From Cunninghamella blakesleeana (taxonomy: Eukaryota; Mucoromycota; Mucoromycetes; Mucorales; Cunninghamellaceae), in the NCBI GenBank assembly GCA_017871115.1, contig JAFCIZ010000006.1, positions 3,968,001 to 4,032,000 of the forward strand: a stretch of DNA of 64,000 nt. Direction: 5' to 3'. Position numbers and translations under genes: made by a program. Position 1 is the first letter of the stretch. Each line of letters begins with the position of its first letter. This document shows positions 10,690-23,391 of the stretch, piece by piece. The notes beneath the pieces were generated by a model, which was not told where the DNA came from, did no database searches, and worked only from the letters and a program-made list of their open reading frames with translations.

Positions 10690-12461
10690 ATGTTTACACG
10701 TACTATACGGCCTATGACGCAAAGTAATATTTAAATGTTTAAAGATATATATAAGTATAAGTATACATAAGTGTAAAGATATACTAAAATAAAAAAAAGA
10801 CTATGAATTCAAAATGTATTTTAGTTGTGTTTATATATATTGGCACGTATATTTATAATATGTTTTTTCTATTTATTCTTTTATATATTTATAGTGCGTC
10901 CTATTAGTCGTTTAATAACAACTCCAAAATATAATACGTAAGTATACATATATATATATATATTAGTTATTTATTTATTTATTAACGATCCTTTTTTTTT
11001 TTTTTTGTATGTTATTATTTATTATTTTTGCTATTAACACATAGAAATCTTTCTCGTTGTTATTCTACTTTTCGTGCAGCTGGTACAACTCAAGGTATTA
11101 AAAATGATAAACAGCAAGGATATTTAACAGCAGCTATCATGGCTTCAACTTTATTGGGATCTTTATGGTATGCTGAAAAGGTAAGAGTGTAACAATATTT
11201 ATATAATAAAATAATAAAATCGAACGAGATTTTTTTATTTTTTTCCATGAAACCTTAATAAAACACCGAAATATACTTCAATACTTATTCATTCCCCTTT
11301 CTTTTTCTTTCCTTTTCTTTTCTTTTCTTTTCTTTTCTTTTCTTTTTTTATCTTTCATTTATTATTTCTTTATAGAGTTACTGTGATGCTGCTGCTGATG
11401 ATAGACAAAGAGTAAGTGAATAAAAAAATCTATTTTATTTTTTTATTTTATTTATTAATCAGCTCCGCTATTCTTTTTTTCTATATTCTTCTATTTAGCG
11501 TGCCGAAGGCCCTATTACAGATAGAGACCCAATGCGATTAAGAATGGAAGCATTTGTAAAAGGACTTCAAAACCGTATTGTATCAGATATTGAACAATTG
11601 GATGGAAAACAATTTACACGTACAACATGGCAACGACAAGAAGGAGGGGATGGTATCACATGCGTCCTTCAAGATGGTAATGTATTTGAAAAGGCTGGTG
11701 TAGGTGTGTCCATTGTATACGGTCAGCTTCCTAAAGCTGCTGTAGAACAAATGCGTCATGATCGCGGAAAAGATATTTCTGCTGATGGCCCCGTCCCATT
11801 TTTCGCTGCCGGTATTTCTTTGGTCATTCATCCTCACAATCCTAATGCTCCTACTGTTCATATGAACTATCGTTACTTTGAAATTGAAAATGAAGATGGT
11901 ACACCTAGAATGTGGTGGTTTGGTGGTGGATCTGATTTAACCCCAAGTTATCTATTTGAAGATGATTGTATTCATTTCCATCAAGTTTTGAAAGATGGCT
12001 GTGATAAATATGATAAGAAATATTATGCTAATTTTAAACAATGGTGTGATAAATACTTTTATAATAAACATCGTGGGGAATCACGTGGTATTGGTGGTAT
12101 CTTTTTTGATGATTTAGATGATAAATCCCCCGATGAAGTATTTGGTTTTGTTAAAGAAATGGGCAATCGGTTCTCTCAATCTTATGTTCCTATTATTAAG
12201 AAACGAATGAATATGAAATATACTCCTGAAATGAAAGCTTGGCAACAAATGAGACGTGGTAGATATGTAGAATTTAATTTGGTGTGGGATCGTGGCACTA
12301 AGTTTGGTTTACAAACACCTGGCGCTCGTATTGAAGCCATTTTAATGTCTTTACCTTTAACTGCTCGTTGGGAGTATATGCATGAAGTGGAGCCTGGTTC
12401 TGAAGAAGAAAACTTAGAAGAAGTTCTTAAAAACCCTGTTGATTGGATTCCTTTGGACTAA
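10690..12461 (+). CDS. HEM13: Coproporphyrinogen III oxidase, mitochondrial
   Basis: Five exons (10690-10723, 10895-10937, 11045-11180, 11376-11411, 11499-12461) give 403 residues. The last exon holds almost the whole oxygen-dependent CPOX domain, with hallmark blocks GGGSDLTPSY, MNYRYFE and RRGRYVEFNLVWDRGT, ending NPVDWIPLD. The enzyme turns coproporphyrinogen III into protoporphyrinogen IX in heme synthesis. The first four exons encode an Arg/Ser/Thr-rich amphipathic leader (MFTRTIRPMTQ) and then a hydrophobic segment (TAAIMASTLLGSLWYA). This looks like a bipartite mitochondrial intermembrane-space signal, unlike the cytosolic yeast Hem13. The intron before the last two leader exons contains a (CTTTT)n tract near 11300-11345. 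The first tiny exon is the least certain part. Confidence 0.93.
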
Positions 12462-12839
12462 AAAAAAACTATAGATTTTAGTATATTTTATTTTTATTTT
12501 ATTTTTATATATATATAAATATGAATATTAACGAATTAAAAAAAAGTATATATATATCAAACTATATTTGTCACTGTTGAATGGATGAACCACTTAAGTG
12601 TATGGAATATATTAACATGGTATTACCAATGTATTAGCTATTCTTTTATATATAAAAATATATATCCTATTATGAAGTTTTAAATTGAATAATATTAACA
12701 ATAATAGTAATAGTTGCAGTTTTATTATGTAAAAAAATTAAAAAAAAATTATTGTCTATAATAATGATAATGTATTATTGAAAACTTGTAAAACCAATAG
12801 TTTGACGTATGACATTATTTAGCCCTTGTTAACAAGAAA
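12462..12839. other. Convergent intergenic region
   Basis: 378 bp between the CPOX stop and the end of the candidate small Cys-rich gene. AT-rich 3' flanks; nothing else recognised. Confidence 0.45.
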
Positions 12840-13053
12840 TTACCCTTTCAAATGATTGGTATAAAGACGGTCATTGGAAACATCAGCACAAGTACTATGA
12901 AGCATTTAAAGGAATAAAAAAAATCAGTTAAAATTATATACTTTTCTTTATCATTACTATTTTTACTTATGTTTACTAAATAGTATGATTATATGGATCA
13001 CCACAGGGACAAAATGGTTCTGGTGTAGGCGGACGACAGCAGGGATAGCACAT
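12840..13053 (-). CDS. Candidate 43-residue Cys-rich protein, spliced
   Basis: On the minus strand an ATG at 13053 opens MCYPCCRPPTPEPFCPCGDP. A GTAAAC donor at 12976 and an ATAG acceptor ending at 12895 define an 82-nt intron, the size of neighbouring introns. The second exon continues in frame (TCADVSNDRLYTNHLKG) to TAA at 12840-12842. The 25 residues before the intron contain five Cys and five Pro. The base composition is far more GC-rich than the surroundings, typical of exons here. The protein could bind metal or be a small structural peptide; I do not recognise the family. Support is the clean splice frame, composition and Cys spacing. Chance cannot be excluded for so short a gene. Confidence 0.45.
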
Positions 13054-14090
13054 CTTGTAATTATTTTTTTTCAGTATGAAACAATTTTAATAAACAAGAT
13101 TAAAAGGAAAAGGAAATGAATGTGTATAGGTATTTATATTTTTTTTTTTTTGGCAACTTTTTTTAAAATGCGTTCATTATTAGCTTCTTTTTTTAATTGT
13201 AATTTTTGGTTGTGAAAAAAATATATTAAATTTTCTATAAAATTTAAAAAATGAACTTTTTTTACATTTACTTTTGATTCTTTGTTTCTTTTTACACTAT
13301 TTTATTTTATTATCTTAATCCTTCATAAACTTTAATGAAAGTCACCAAGTATTAACCATAAATTGATCCTTTATTCATCAATTATATTAGCAAGTTCACT
13401 ACAATAACGCAATATTTCTTGTTCAACTATAGATGTTATCAACCTTTTTTTTATTTAATAAAAATACTCGCTGTATACCTAAAAAGTAAAGTTTTATAAT
13501 TTTTTTCTATTTAAATATCATTACTGTTTTTCAAAATTTAAAAAATAAAAATGCTAGATATTAAAATTTAATTCATGCGATTTTTTTAATTATAAAAGCT
13601 CTTTTTATTTATTATAATATATATAGCGGGATATGTATGTAATAAGCATACCTAAATATACAATATATTTGTTAGAAGTTTATAGTATAAAATTTTCAGG
13701 CTTTTTTCTAACCACTTTCTATTTAATATATTAAAAAAAAGGTAATTAGATTTTTTATAACTAAGATATTTTGTTTCATATTTTAAAATAAATGGATTTA
13801 TAATATTCTAAAAAAAAAGGCAAATCATAAAAATAAATTGCCAATATTTTTTTTTTTTTTTTTTGAAATTTTTAAAATTTGTTAGATTAATTTTTTTTAG
13901 CTATATATACTTTTTTTGTTTTCTTCTGAATAAAATATATTACTTTATAAAATAAATTGCTATGGTATGGTCAACATGTTGTTAATTTTCATAAATTAAA
14001 TTTATATAATTTATTTTAAATAAGAATTCATTTCATTAAATAAAGAGGTGAAAAGAGTATATATTAAAATACCCCACAATATATTTTTAT
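13054..14090. other. Intergenic region
   Basis: About 1 kb between the candidate Cys-rich gene and the end of 5-oxoprolinase, both on the minus strand, so it would hold the promoter of the former. Extremely AT-rich with T-runs; no coding signal seen. Confidence 0.45.
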
Positions 14091-17000
14091 TTATGCACTT
14101 TCAGACATATCTTTATAAGCACCAAGAGAGCCGCCAGCTTTAAATATAGGATAAATTGGTCGTCGATGATGAGGTGCTGATACAGGGTGGTCTAAAGGTT
14201 TACCATAACCACCAGCACCAGGGGTTAAAATCATAATATGATCACCTTTTTTAAAGGAAGCTGAATTTTTACCACCAAGGTTTAAAACATGCTGTTTTCC
14301 ATCATCATCTTTACGGATCCATAAATTGAGCCCCGTTTTTCCATCTTCACCTCCATTCAATCCAAATGGTTGGAATACTCGTCTTTCAGATAAAATAGAT
14401 ACTTGAACATCAGATTCTAAAAATTCTATATCACGTATAACACCATCACCCCCTTTATGTAAACCATTTCCTCCAGATCCTAATCAATACAATAGTGATT
14501 ATAATAATAATAATAAAATACATATACATATAAATAAACGGTCCAATCCATATTATAAATTTTTAAATATATATATCCATATATCTATATTACCTTTGCG
14601 AATAGAGAATTCGTGTAAAATTACCGGGTATCGTTTTTCAAATATTTCTGGATCAGTAATACGAGTATTTGTCATATGCTATTTCATCGTTTGAAAAAAA
14701 AAAGAATTTTTTTTTAGTATGTTTTTATATATACATATTATATATTATATATGTATATATATAATCTTACAGTATGTACACCACTTTGACCATCCCAATC
14801 AGGGCCAGCACCGCTACCACCTAATATATATATATAAAGTTATACATATGGTTAATTATATAAGTTCAATAAAATTTATTTTATCTCCTGTAATATTATT
14901 GCTATTATTATCATAATTCGTATTGATATTTTTTTATGTAGATATTTTTTGATCATATAGGTATCTATATATATTATTTTTACCAGCTATAGTTTCATAA
15001 TAACCCCACCCAGGTAAAGATTCACCAGTTTCTTCATTTTTACCGCCTTTCCCAAATGTTAAATTATTACAACAACCTTGACTAGCAGCACAAGCATTAA
15101 ATGTTTTTAAAATGACGTCTACAATCCGTTGACTTGTCAAAACATTACCACCTACAACGGCACGCTGTTCTGAAGGGCTTAAAATTGATTGAGGAGGAAT
15201 TATAATATTGATAGGTTCCAAGCATCCAGAGTTTAAGGGGATATCTTGACTGACTAAACAACGTACACAATATATAATAGCACTATGACAAACGCTTTCA
15301 GGAGTGTTTGTATTTCCATAAACTTCGGGACCAGTTCCTTCAAAATCAAATGTTGCACTACCAGTTTCCTCATCAATTTGTACCTTTAACTTAATTAATG
15401 TACCATCATCCATTAAATCTTGGCCATGTAATATACCTTGGTGCTCCTTGGCTACTTGCTTTAATAATGACCTTACAGCTGATTCGGCATTACGGCGGAT
15501 GTGAAGCATATAAGCTTGGACAACTTCTAGAGTATACTCTTCTATTAATCTCTTGACCAATGTTATTCCTTTTTGATTAGCTGCTATTTGTGCCTTTAAA
15601 TCTATATAATTTTTTTACAAAAAATAACATTAAGGATAAATTTATATACATCATATTATATTTATATATATATCATCTTTATTAATTAATTTTACCTGAT
15701 ATATTATCTTGTAATAATCGAGTTCCAGAACAACCTGGGTAAGAACCAGGGATATCATATAAATGTTTTTTAAGACCAACATCATCAAATTTTCCTTTAG
15801 ATACAATTTTAAAAGATTTAACAGCTGCACCTTCTTGATATAATTCTTTAGAATGAGGAGGCATAGAACCTAATAAATAAATAATAAGAATATATGTTCA
15901 TAAGTATATATTATTATATTAAATAAATAAGTATAGGGTATATACATTACCTGGTGATATTCCACCGATATCAGCATGATGACCTCTGGAAGCAACGAAA
16001 AATACAATTTTTCCATTTTCAAATACAGGTGTAATAATAGTAATATCTATTTTTTTTTTAAAGAAAATATAAGTAAAAATAAAAACAAATAAAAAAGATA
16101 ATAATAATAATAATAGTCAGTACGAATAGCTAATTATAGTAATAGTAATATAATAATATAATATAATAATATAATAATATATTTGTAATAATGATCATGG
16201 TGATTACCAGGTAAATGAGAACCGCCAGCAGCAGGATGGTTTGTCATGATCACATCACCTTCTTGCAATTCGTCTTTATAATAATTCATTTGATAAATAA
16301 CGGCATGACTAAGAGCACCTAAATGTACAGGAATATGAGGAGCATTAGCTACCAATCCACCATCAGCGCCAAATAATGCACATGAGAAATCTATTAAATA
16401 AAAATAGCAGTAATAGTAAAAAAACAAATAAAGTAAAAATATTCCATCAGAAAAGAAAAACTAAAAAGGTATATATGTTCAACTATTTTTTCTTGTTATT
16501 ATAATATTATTTTATTATTAATATTATTTACCTAAGCGTTCTTTAATGTTTGTACTAATAGCCGTTTTTTGTAAAGTTCTTCCCATTTGTTCAGCAATCG
16601 ACATAAATCGATGCGAAAAGATAGATAATTGAATAGGTTCTAATTCTGTAGTAACTTTTTTCTTTTCTCCTTTACCAACTGTGATAGTTATATGTTGAGA
16701 AGTAATAAAGGCAGTACAGGAAGGTTCTACAACAATAGTAGCTGTTGCATCAATAATAATAGCAGGGCCATCAACTAAAGAACCAGGGGATAAGCGAGAT
16801 AAAATATAGACAGGGACATCATTTAATCGGCCTGTTGACTCAAAATAAACAGAGGCTTGCTTCACTTGTTCTTTCGTAGGATCCACTATATGTTTTTTCT
16901 TATTATTCTTTTCATTATTGAATTCCAATATTTCTTTCCCAGGTGTAATTTCTTGATCACTCATTGTTTTTCCAATACCACGAATACGAATATCATCTAC

Positions 17001-19766
17001 TACAATGGCTCTATCAGACAATGAAAATCCAAATTCATGTTTATAAAGTTGTGTAAAAGCTGATTTAAAATCCCAAGATGATTGATCATTATCGTCATTA
17101 TGTGGTTTTAAGGTCATTAATGCACAATCTGTACCTTCATATCTTAAATTTAAATAGGTTTCTGTCGCAATGGATGAGTCATTAAATCCTTGTTGTTTCA
17201 GTTTGTCTCTGCATGTTTTTATTAAAGTATTGACACGTTGTTGAAGTTGAGGAAGTGTTTCTTCTGATAATATATCAGCACAAGGTTCTTGTTCTTCATT
17301 GACCACGTCTGCCAAGGCAATACCAAATGCGGATAAAATAGATGAATGACGATATAATACAATTTTGCTAATTCCCAAATTACGAGCAATACCACAGGCT
17401 AAAAAAATAAAACAGTAATGTTATTATTAGTAGTCATCTTTATTACTGAATTTTTTTTTATACCCTTTATTTTTGTAAAATTTTTTTACCATGTTGACCA
17501 CCAGCGCCACCAAATACAGCTAAAACATGATTACTTGTATCATGTCCTTTTGCTTCAGTTAATGCACGAATAGGGCGACACATGGTTTCATTCGCTACTT
17601 TAATAAACCCATAAACAATTTCATCTAAAGACTTGGATTCTCCAGTTGTTGTATTAATTTCTTGGGCAAGTTGAGTGAATTTTTCTTTAACAATTTCTGC
17701 ATCTAAACTTTCATTTTCATGAGGGCCAAATATTTTTGGGAAAAAGTCAGGTAACAATCTTCCTAAATATAAATTTGCATCAGATACAGCTAATGGACCA
17801 CCTTTACGATAACAGGCAGGACCAGGATGAGCACCAGCACTCTAAAGAATATTATTGTTATTGTTATTATTGTTTACGTAAAAAATATAAATAAAAGGAA
17901 AAAGAAGAGGGTAAAATTCATCATTAGATAATTACATATTTATTTCATACTAATTATTTTACTTTAATCCTTCTCTTTTTTTTTTTAGATTTTTATTAAA
18001 TATATTTACCTCAGGGCCAACAACAAACATACCATTTTTAAAAAATAACATAGAACCACCTCCAGCAGCGACCGTATTAATATCTAATTGAGGTGCTTGA
18101 ATGGTAACTCCAGCTGTAGTAGTTTCAAAAACATGTTCAAAATGCCCATCATAACGCGATACATCTGTACTAGTACCACCCATATCAAAGCCAATAACAG
18201 GTGTACGGTCCAATTGAGATTCAAAACTAGTCAAAGCATATCCAACTACACCACCAGCAGGACCCGATAAAATAGCACGAAATCCAGAAAAATGATCAAC
18301 AGGTACCAAACCACCATCACTTTGCATGAATTGAAGCTGCGTTGTTCCATTTTTAAATCCATCATCGAATCCACTTGTAAAGCCTTGAATGTATTTTTGG
18401 ATACATGGTGTTAAATATGCGTCAGCTGTAGCTGAGGTACCACGTGGGACAATTTTTACCATTGGCATGATTTCGTGTGATAATGATATATGTTCAAATC
18501 CAATAGTCTTTGCTAATTCCCCAATTAGGCGTTCATGTTCTATTATTATTATTATTTAAATTGAGTAATAGTAATACAATAAAATGAGAGTAATATGAAT
18601 AATCTTTAATCGATATGGCATATTTGTTTACTCTTAATATTACACTTTTTTTTTATTACCAGGAAAAGTATATGAATGCATCAAACATACAGCAATACTT
18701 TTAAAACCATCTTCATATAATTCTTGTAACTGCTTTTTAACTACTTCTAAATCTATTGATTTTTTTTATAAAAAATAATCATGAAAAGTAAAAGTTATAA
18801 GAATAATATTAGATGCATGATTTTAATTATTTTAAATAGATATTATTCTATATATTTATATATTATGTTTATATTACCAGGTTTGCGGTGTATTTTAATC
18901 CATTCTCCAGAAACACCTTGTACACATTGATCTTTAGGTAATGATTGTGGATCTATGATATCAGTAGCAGCAGCAGAATTTAAAATAGCTACCCTGAAAT
19001 AGAATCATTTTAATAAATCTATATCACAGATTCATTTTTTTCCATTTTCCTATTTAATATCTCTGTTTTATATGTATATATTACCTTTCATCAACTTCTA
19101 CAACAGATTGTTGAAGTACATCTGGTTTACTGATAGATAAATCAAAAATCTTTGGCCTTGACTGATTACCTAATTTATAAATAAAACATCAGATGATCTA
19201 TCATTACTAATCGTTCTTTTATTATTTTATGATAATAATAATAATAATAATAATAAAACTGAATATATGTATAAATACTTTACCAATAATTAATAAATCC
19301 TTAAATCCTTTTGTAATTAGTAAAGCACATTTTTCACCTTTACGTTCTAATAAAGCATTAGTAGCTACAGTAGTTCCCATGCGTACGCTTACTATATATA
19401 AAAGAAAGTTATAGTAAAATAAAATAATAAAAAAGTGAAAGCGCGTGTTTAATATTATTATTATTATTATTTAAAAAAAAGCGTATTATTAGCCTTATTT
19501 ATATAAATAGTATACTTACATAAAGCATCCGTAGGTACAGGTTGATTTCTCGGAAGCGATTGTTTAGTAGCCAATTCTAAAATACGACGTATACCTTCAG
19601 TTGGTGCATCTTTATAATTTGCAGGGTCTTCTGATAAAAGCTTTATTACAAATTCTTCATAGTCAGGTTGCCCAGGTGTACCACGAAATCCAATACAATC
19701 TGTAAAGGTACCTCCACGATCTATACATATGGTTAAATCTTTTTTTATTGTTGATTCCGATGCCAT
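14091..19766 (-). CDS. OXP1: 5-oxoprolinase (ATP-hydrolysing)
   Basis: About fifteen exons on the minus strand encode a protein near the usual family length of roughly 1,280 residues. The N-terminal hydantoinase A-like half starts with [10 protein letters not shown] then the nucleotide-binding motif [11 protein letters not shown], followed by [18 protein letters not shown], a second [16 protein letters not shown] motif and VFGGAGGQH. The C-terminal hydantoinase B-like half includes [27 protein letters not shown] and [13 protein letters not shown]. The enzyme opens 5-oxoproline to glutamate with ATP in the gamma-glutamyl cycle of glutathione metabolism. The start ATG is at 19766. One intron near 14726-14761 can fold as an AT hairpin. 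No stop or frameshift interrupts the exons. It is divergent from CIA1. Confidence 0.93.
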
Positions 19767-20861
19767 TTTTTATATATATTTATATATAATAAAAAAAAGA
19801 GTAAAGAGAAAGGGAAAAACTATTAAAAATTTAAACTTTAAGAATGAATGCGAACCGGGGATTTAAAATAACCTTTTAGTCTAAAATAATCATTTATTTT
19901 TTAAAAAAAATAACCATGGAAAATCCTATTATCTTTTTTAAAGAAGTGTAATCAATCCAAACTCAAATATAATATCATTTTCCTACCTATGCGATCAATA
20001 TTTTTATTTTTTTTTAATAGGTTAGTTTTTAATACATTGTCGTAATATTATTAAACAGTTTTGGGTGTACGTAGGCTGTTCAATCCAATGTCTTTTTTTT
20101 TTAAAAAAAAATAGAATAATATAAAATAATCGGGTATGCCATTTCATTCCAACATAATTTTATAGTAAAAATCTAGGTATTCATTGATATAGAAGCTATA
20201 TGTTTTTTTAGAGTAATTAAATTATCAATAATAATAGTAGTATCAATTTATTTTACGAGGCTCCACCATTTATGAGTTTTATTTTTATCATTTGTATTTT
20301 TTAAAGTGTTGAGCAAAGGCGAATACTAAGTATATGTTATTTATTTGGTGTCTACTTAATTTAAATCAGTTAAAGCATGATAAATTTTGGATACATTGAT
20401 TTCCAAACACCGCACACAGATTCTAGTTTATCATTTTTTGTCTAACTTTATGTTGAACAGATCCGATTGGCCCATTTTTTTTTTTATCAGTTAGGCCTAT
20501 GATACGTAAACAGATTCTATTTTACTTTTTTGCACTTCAAAAGGTTATATTATTAATATTATACTATATATCCATATTTTCATATTGTTTTCATTTAGGA
20601 AAAAAATGCATATATCAATTTGTAACTTTTGTTTTTATTTTATTATTAAACTGGCAAATTCTTTTTTTTTTCTACCAGTTTAAAAAAAAGATTTTTCTTT
20701 AAAAATAAGTGAAATAAAATTAAAAGAAAGAAGAGATTTGTATCATAAAATTTTAAATTCCGTCCTTTTTTTACCTTATATTGATTATTTTTTTTTCGAC
20801 TCATCTTTTTTTTTTTCTTTCTTCTCTATACTTTTTTTTTTTAGAACTAAATAATAAAAAT
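19767..20861. other. Divergent intergenic region
   Basis: 1.1 kb between the starts of 5-oxoprolinase (-) and CIA1 (+). It carries a T-run joined to an A-run near 20093-20111 and a long T/C-rich tract just before the CIA1 ATG. Nothing coding is recognised. Confidence 0.5.
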
Positions 20862-22330
20862 ATGCCACACCTTGAATTACTTGCTACACTTGAAGGTTAG
20901 TAAATAAAATGATTTACAATTTGTAATTTTATTAGTCATATGAATTCATTATATAATATATATTATTTATTATTTATTATTTATATGAATGATAATAACT
21001 TTATCCTACTAACACTATTACTCTTACTATTATTCATATTATTATTTTTATTTATTAATATTATTATTACCTGTCAAATAGGACATCAAGATCGAGTGTG
21101 GCAAGCTTCTTGGCACCCTACTAAAACTATATTAGCTACTTGTTCTGGCGATAAAACAGTTCGTTTATGGACACCTATAACACATAATGATTTTACGCAA
21201 TGGCAATGTATTAGTACTTTAGAAGGGGCCCATAAGAGAACGATTCGAAGTGTTGCTTGGTCTCCAAGTGGTAATGAGATGGCTACAGCAAGTTTTGATG
21301 CTACTACAGGCATATGGGAGCATGATAGTAGAGAAAATGATTGGGAATGTGTTGCTACATTAGAAGGGCATGAAAATGAAATCAAGTCAGTTGCTTGGTC
21401 TTCTACGGGAGCTTTATTGGCTACTTGTAGTAGAGATAAAAGTGTTTGGATTTGGGAAGGTAAACTATATAAACAAACAATTATATATATAGTAATAACA
21501 ATAATATAATGAATATTATGATGATGATGATGATGGAAATAATGGTAATGTTAAAAGGACAATTGATATTTATTATTGTTATTGTTATTTAATTTCTTTT
21601 TACTAGTCGAGTCGGATAATGATTTTGAATGTCTTAGCGTATTACAAGAGCATAGTCAAGATGTAAAAATGGTAGTATGGCATCCTAAAAAAGAATTATT
21701 AGCATCAGCTAGCTATGATGACACCATTCGTATATGGGAAGAAGATGAAGATGACTGGCTTTGTACAGATATATTAAAAGGACATACTTCTACTGTATGG
21801 GGAATTGATTTTAATGCTGAAGGGGATCAATTGGGTAAGTTGATGAGTTCATAATAAAGTAAAAGAGAATGATGTATAGATGTAGGTATAGATATACTTA
21901 TTTATATTATATTATATTATTATAACATATAATAGTATCTGGATCGGATGATCAAACATTACGTATATGGAAAAGATATCCAGCTAATAATTCAGAAGGT
22001 ATTATATCAACTAATGGAGAAGCTGTATGGAAAACAATATGTACATTAACAGGACATCATGACCGATGTATTTATTCGGTATCATGGTCAAAAATCAATG
22101 GATACATAGCAAGTGCAAGTGGAGATAATTCGATACGTATTTTTGAAAAAGATAAAGAAGTATTAGATGACAATGCACCAACATGGAACCCTATTTCAAC
22201 TATAAAAGATGCTCATGGTGTTCATGATATTAATGGAATTACTTGGTATCCAAATGAAACTCATAGTGACTGGTTAGCTTCTGTAGGGGATGATGGTATT
22301 GTACGTATTTGGCGTTTAGTACAAGATTAA
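20862..22330 (+). CDS. CIA1: Cytosolic iron-sulfur assembly WD40 protein Cia1
   Basis: Four exons (20862-20895, 21082-21459, 21607-21834, 21936-22330) give 344 residues. Seven WD repeats can be followed, with typical ends such as [50 protein letters not shown] and DGIVRIWRL. Length, the [13 protein letters not shown] start and the VWQASWHPT block match Cia1/CIAO1. That protein is part of the CIA targeting complex, which hands Fe-S clusters to cytosolic and nuclear proteins. The first exon is only 34 nt and would be missed without splicing, but it supplies the expected start. The gene ends 239 bp from the convergent NFKBIL1-like gene. Confidence 0.93.
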
Positions 22331-22569
22331 ATTTACATTTTTTGTCTATTTGTTTGTTTGTTTTTTTGATATTATTTATTTCCCTTACTCTTTTTAACTT
22401 GTACTATTTTTTTTTATATTACTATTATTATCATTATTATCATTATAATTATATTGTTATATATACATTTTATTTTATATATCTTTTTTTTTTTTTACAA
22501 CACTTTATAAAAAAACAAAATAAAAATAAATATATAAATAAATAAAGGATAGATAGATATGTAGGATAA

Positions 22570-23391
22570 TTAATTTTTATTTTGATATTCTAACCATAGC
22601 TGATTTAACCAACTCGATACTTCGTTATTTTTATTAATAATCCAATCTAAATCTTGGTCTGAGCCTTTAAATTTTGATTTTAATTTAGGTATAAATTTAT
22701 CAGGATGATATTTTAATTGTTCTTGGCGCAGCTGTTTTTTGGATGACATAAAATGAGAAATAAATGATTTAACATTATCAAAAGAAATTGAATGATGGCT
22801 AACAGATGGCCAAGGAATATCCTTTTTCTTGGTAAGAGTAATAGTATTATCTTGTTGATTGAATTGATCCCATAAAAAACAATAATGCTGATAACTTTTT
22901 TCGTAGCGTTGTTTCTTTTCCAGCTCTAAAAATTGCTGATATCTTTGCCTTTCCTTTTCTTGTTCTTGCTTTAATTTTAATTTTGCTTGTTCTTTTTCTT
23001 TTTCTTTTTCTTCTTTTAATTTTCGAAGGTACTCTTTTTCTTTTATTTCTTTTGCGTATTTCTTTTGGTAAATACCTTCTTGTATATGTTGTCGGTATGC
23101 TTCGTCGGTCATGGAGTGTATATTATTATTATCGTTATTACTATAGTTTTGTCCTTCGTCATAAAAAGTATAAAAAGGATCTTGTTGATCATCTACCATG
23201 GCTTCGAATAATTTTTGCTGCCAAGCTTGATCTTCTTTTGATTTAGTTGCTTGAAGAGGAGGAATAGATTCATCTTGTTCTTCATAAATGGTAGGCGGAG
23301 AATAATGGTTTCTTTTACTTTTCTTCTTCTTTTTTTCCTTGTTTTTCTTTTTCTTTTCTTTTTCTTTTTTCTTGTATTTTAGCTTTGGCAT
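22570..23391 (-). CDS. NFKBIL1-like protein with J-like C-terminal domain
   Basis: A single exon encodes 273 residues. The first 25 residues are almost all Lys and Glu, probably a nuclear or nucleolar signal. The middle is a charged helix/coiled coil (about 110-175, EKEKEQAKLKLKQEQEKERQ). The end carries the NFKBIL1 signature: DIPWP followed by a J-like helix with LRQEQLKYHPDKF, including the HPD tripeptide. Human NFKBIL1 (IkBL) has ankyrin repeats before this region; none are seen here. Related proteins are linked to mRNA processing, so an RNA role is a family inference. It converges on CIA1 and diverges from the FAR1 gene. Confidence 0.75.
   Translation of the reverse strand: MPKLKYKKKEKEKKKKNKEKKKKKSKRNHYSPPTIYEEQDESIPPLQATKSKEDQAWQQKLFEAMVDDQQDPFYTFYDEGQNYSNNDNNNIHSMTDEAYRQHIQEGIYQKKYAKEIKEKEYLRKLKEEKEKEKEQAKLKLKQEQEKERQRYQQFLELEKKQRYEKSYQHYCFLWDQFNQQDNTITLTKKKDIPWPSVSHHSISFDNVKSFISHFMSSKKQLRQEQLKYHPDKFIPKLKSKFKGSDQDLDWIINKNNEVSSWLNQLWLEYQNKN

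Noticed and set aside
14726..14761. 13-bp AT inverted repeat in a 5-oxoprolinase intron
   Set aside because: Only TA steps with one C/G pair; expected by chance in such introns.
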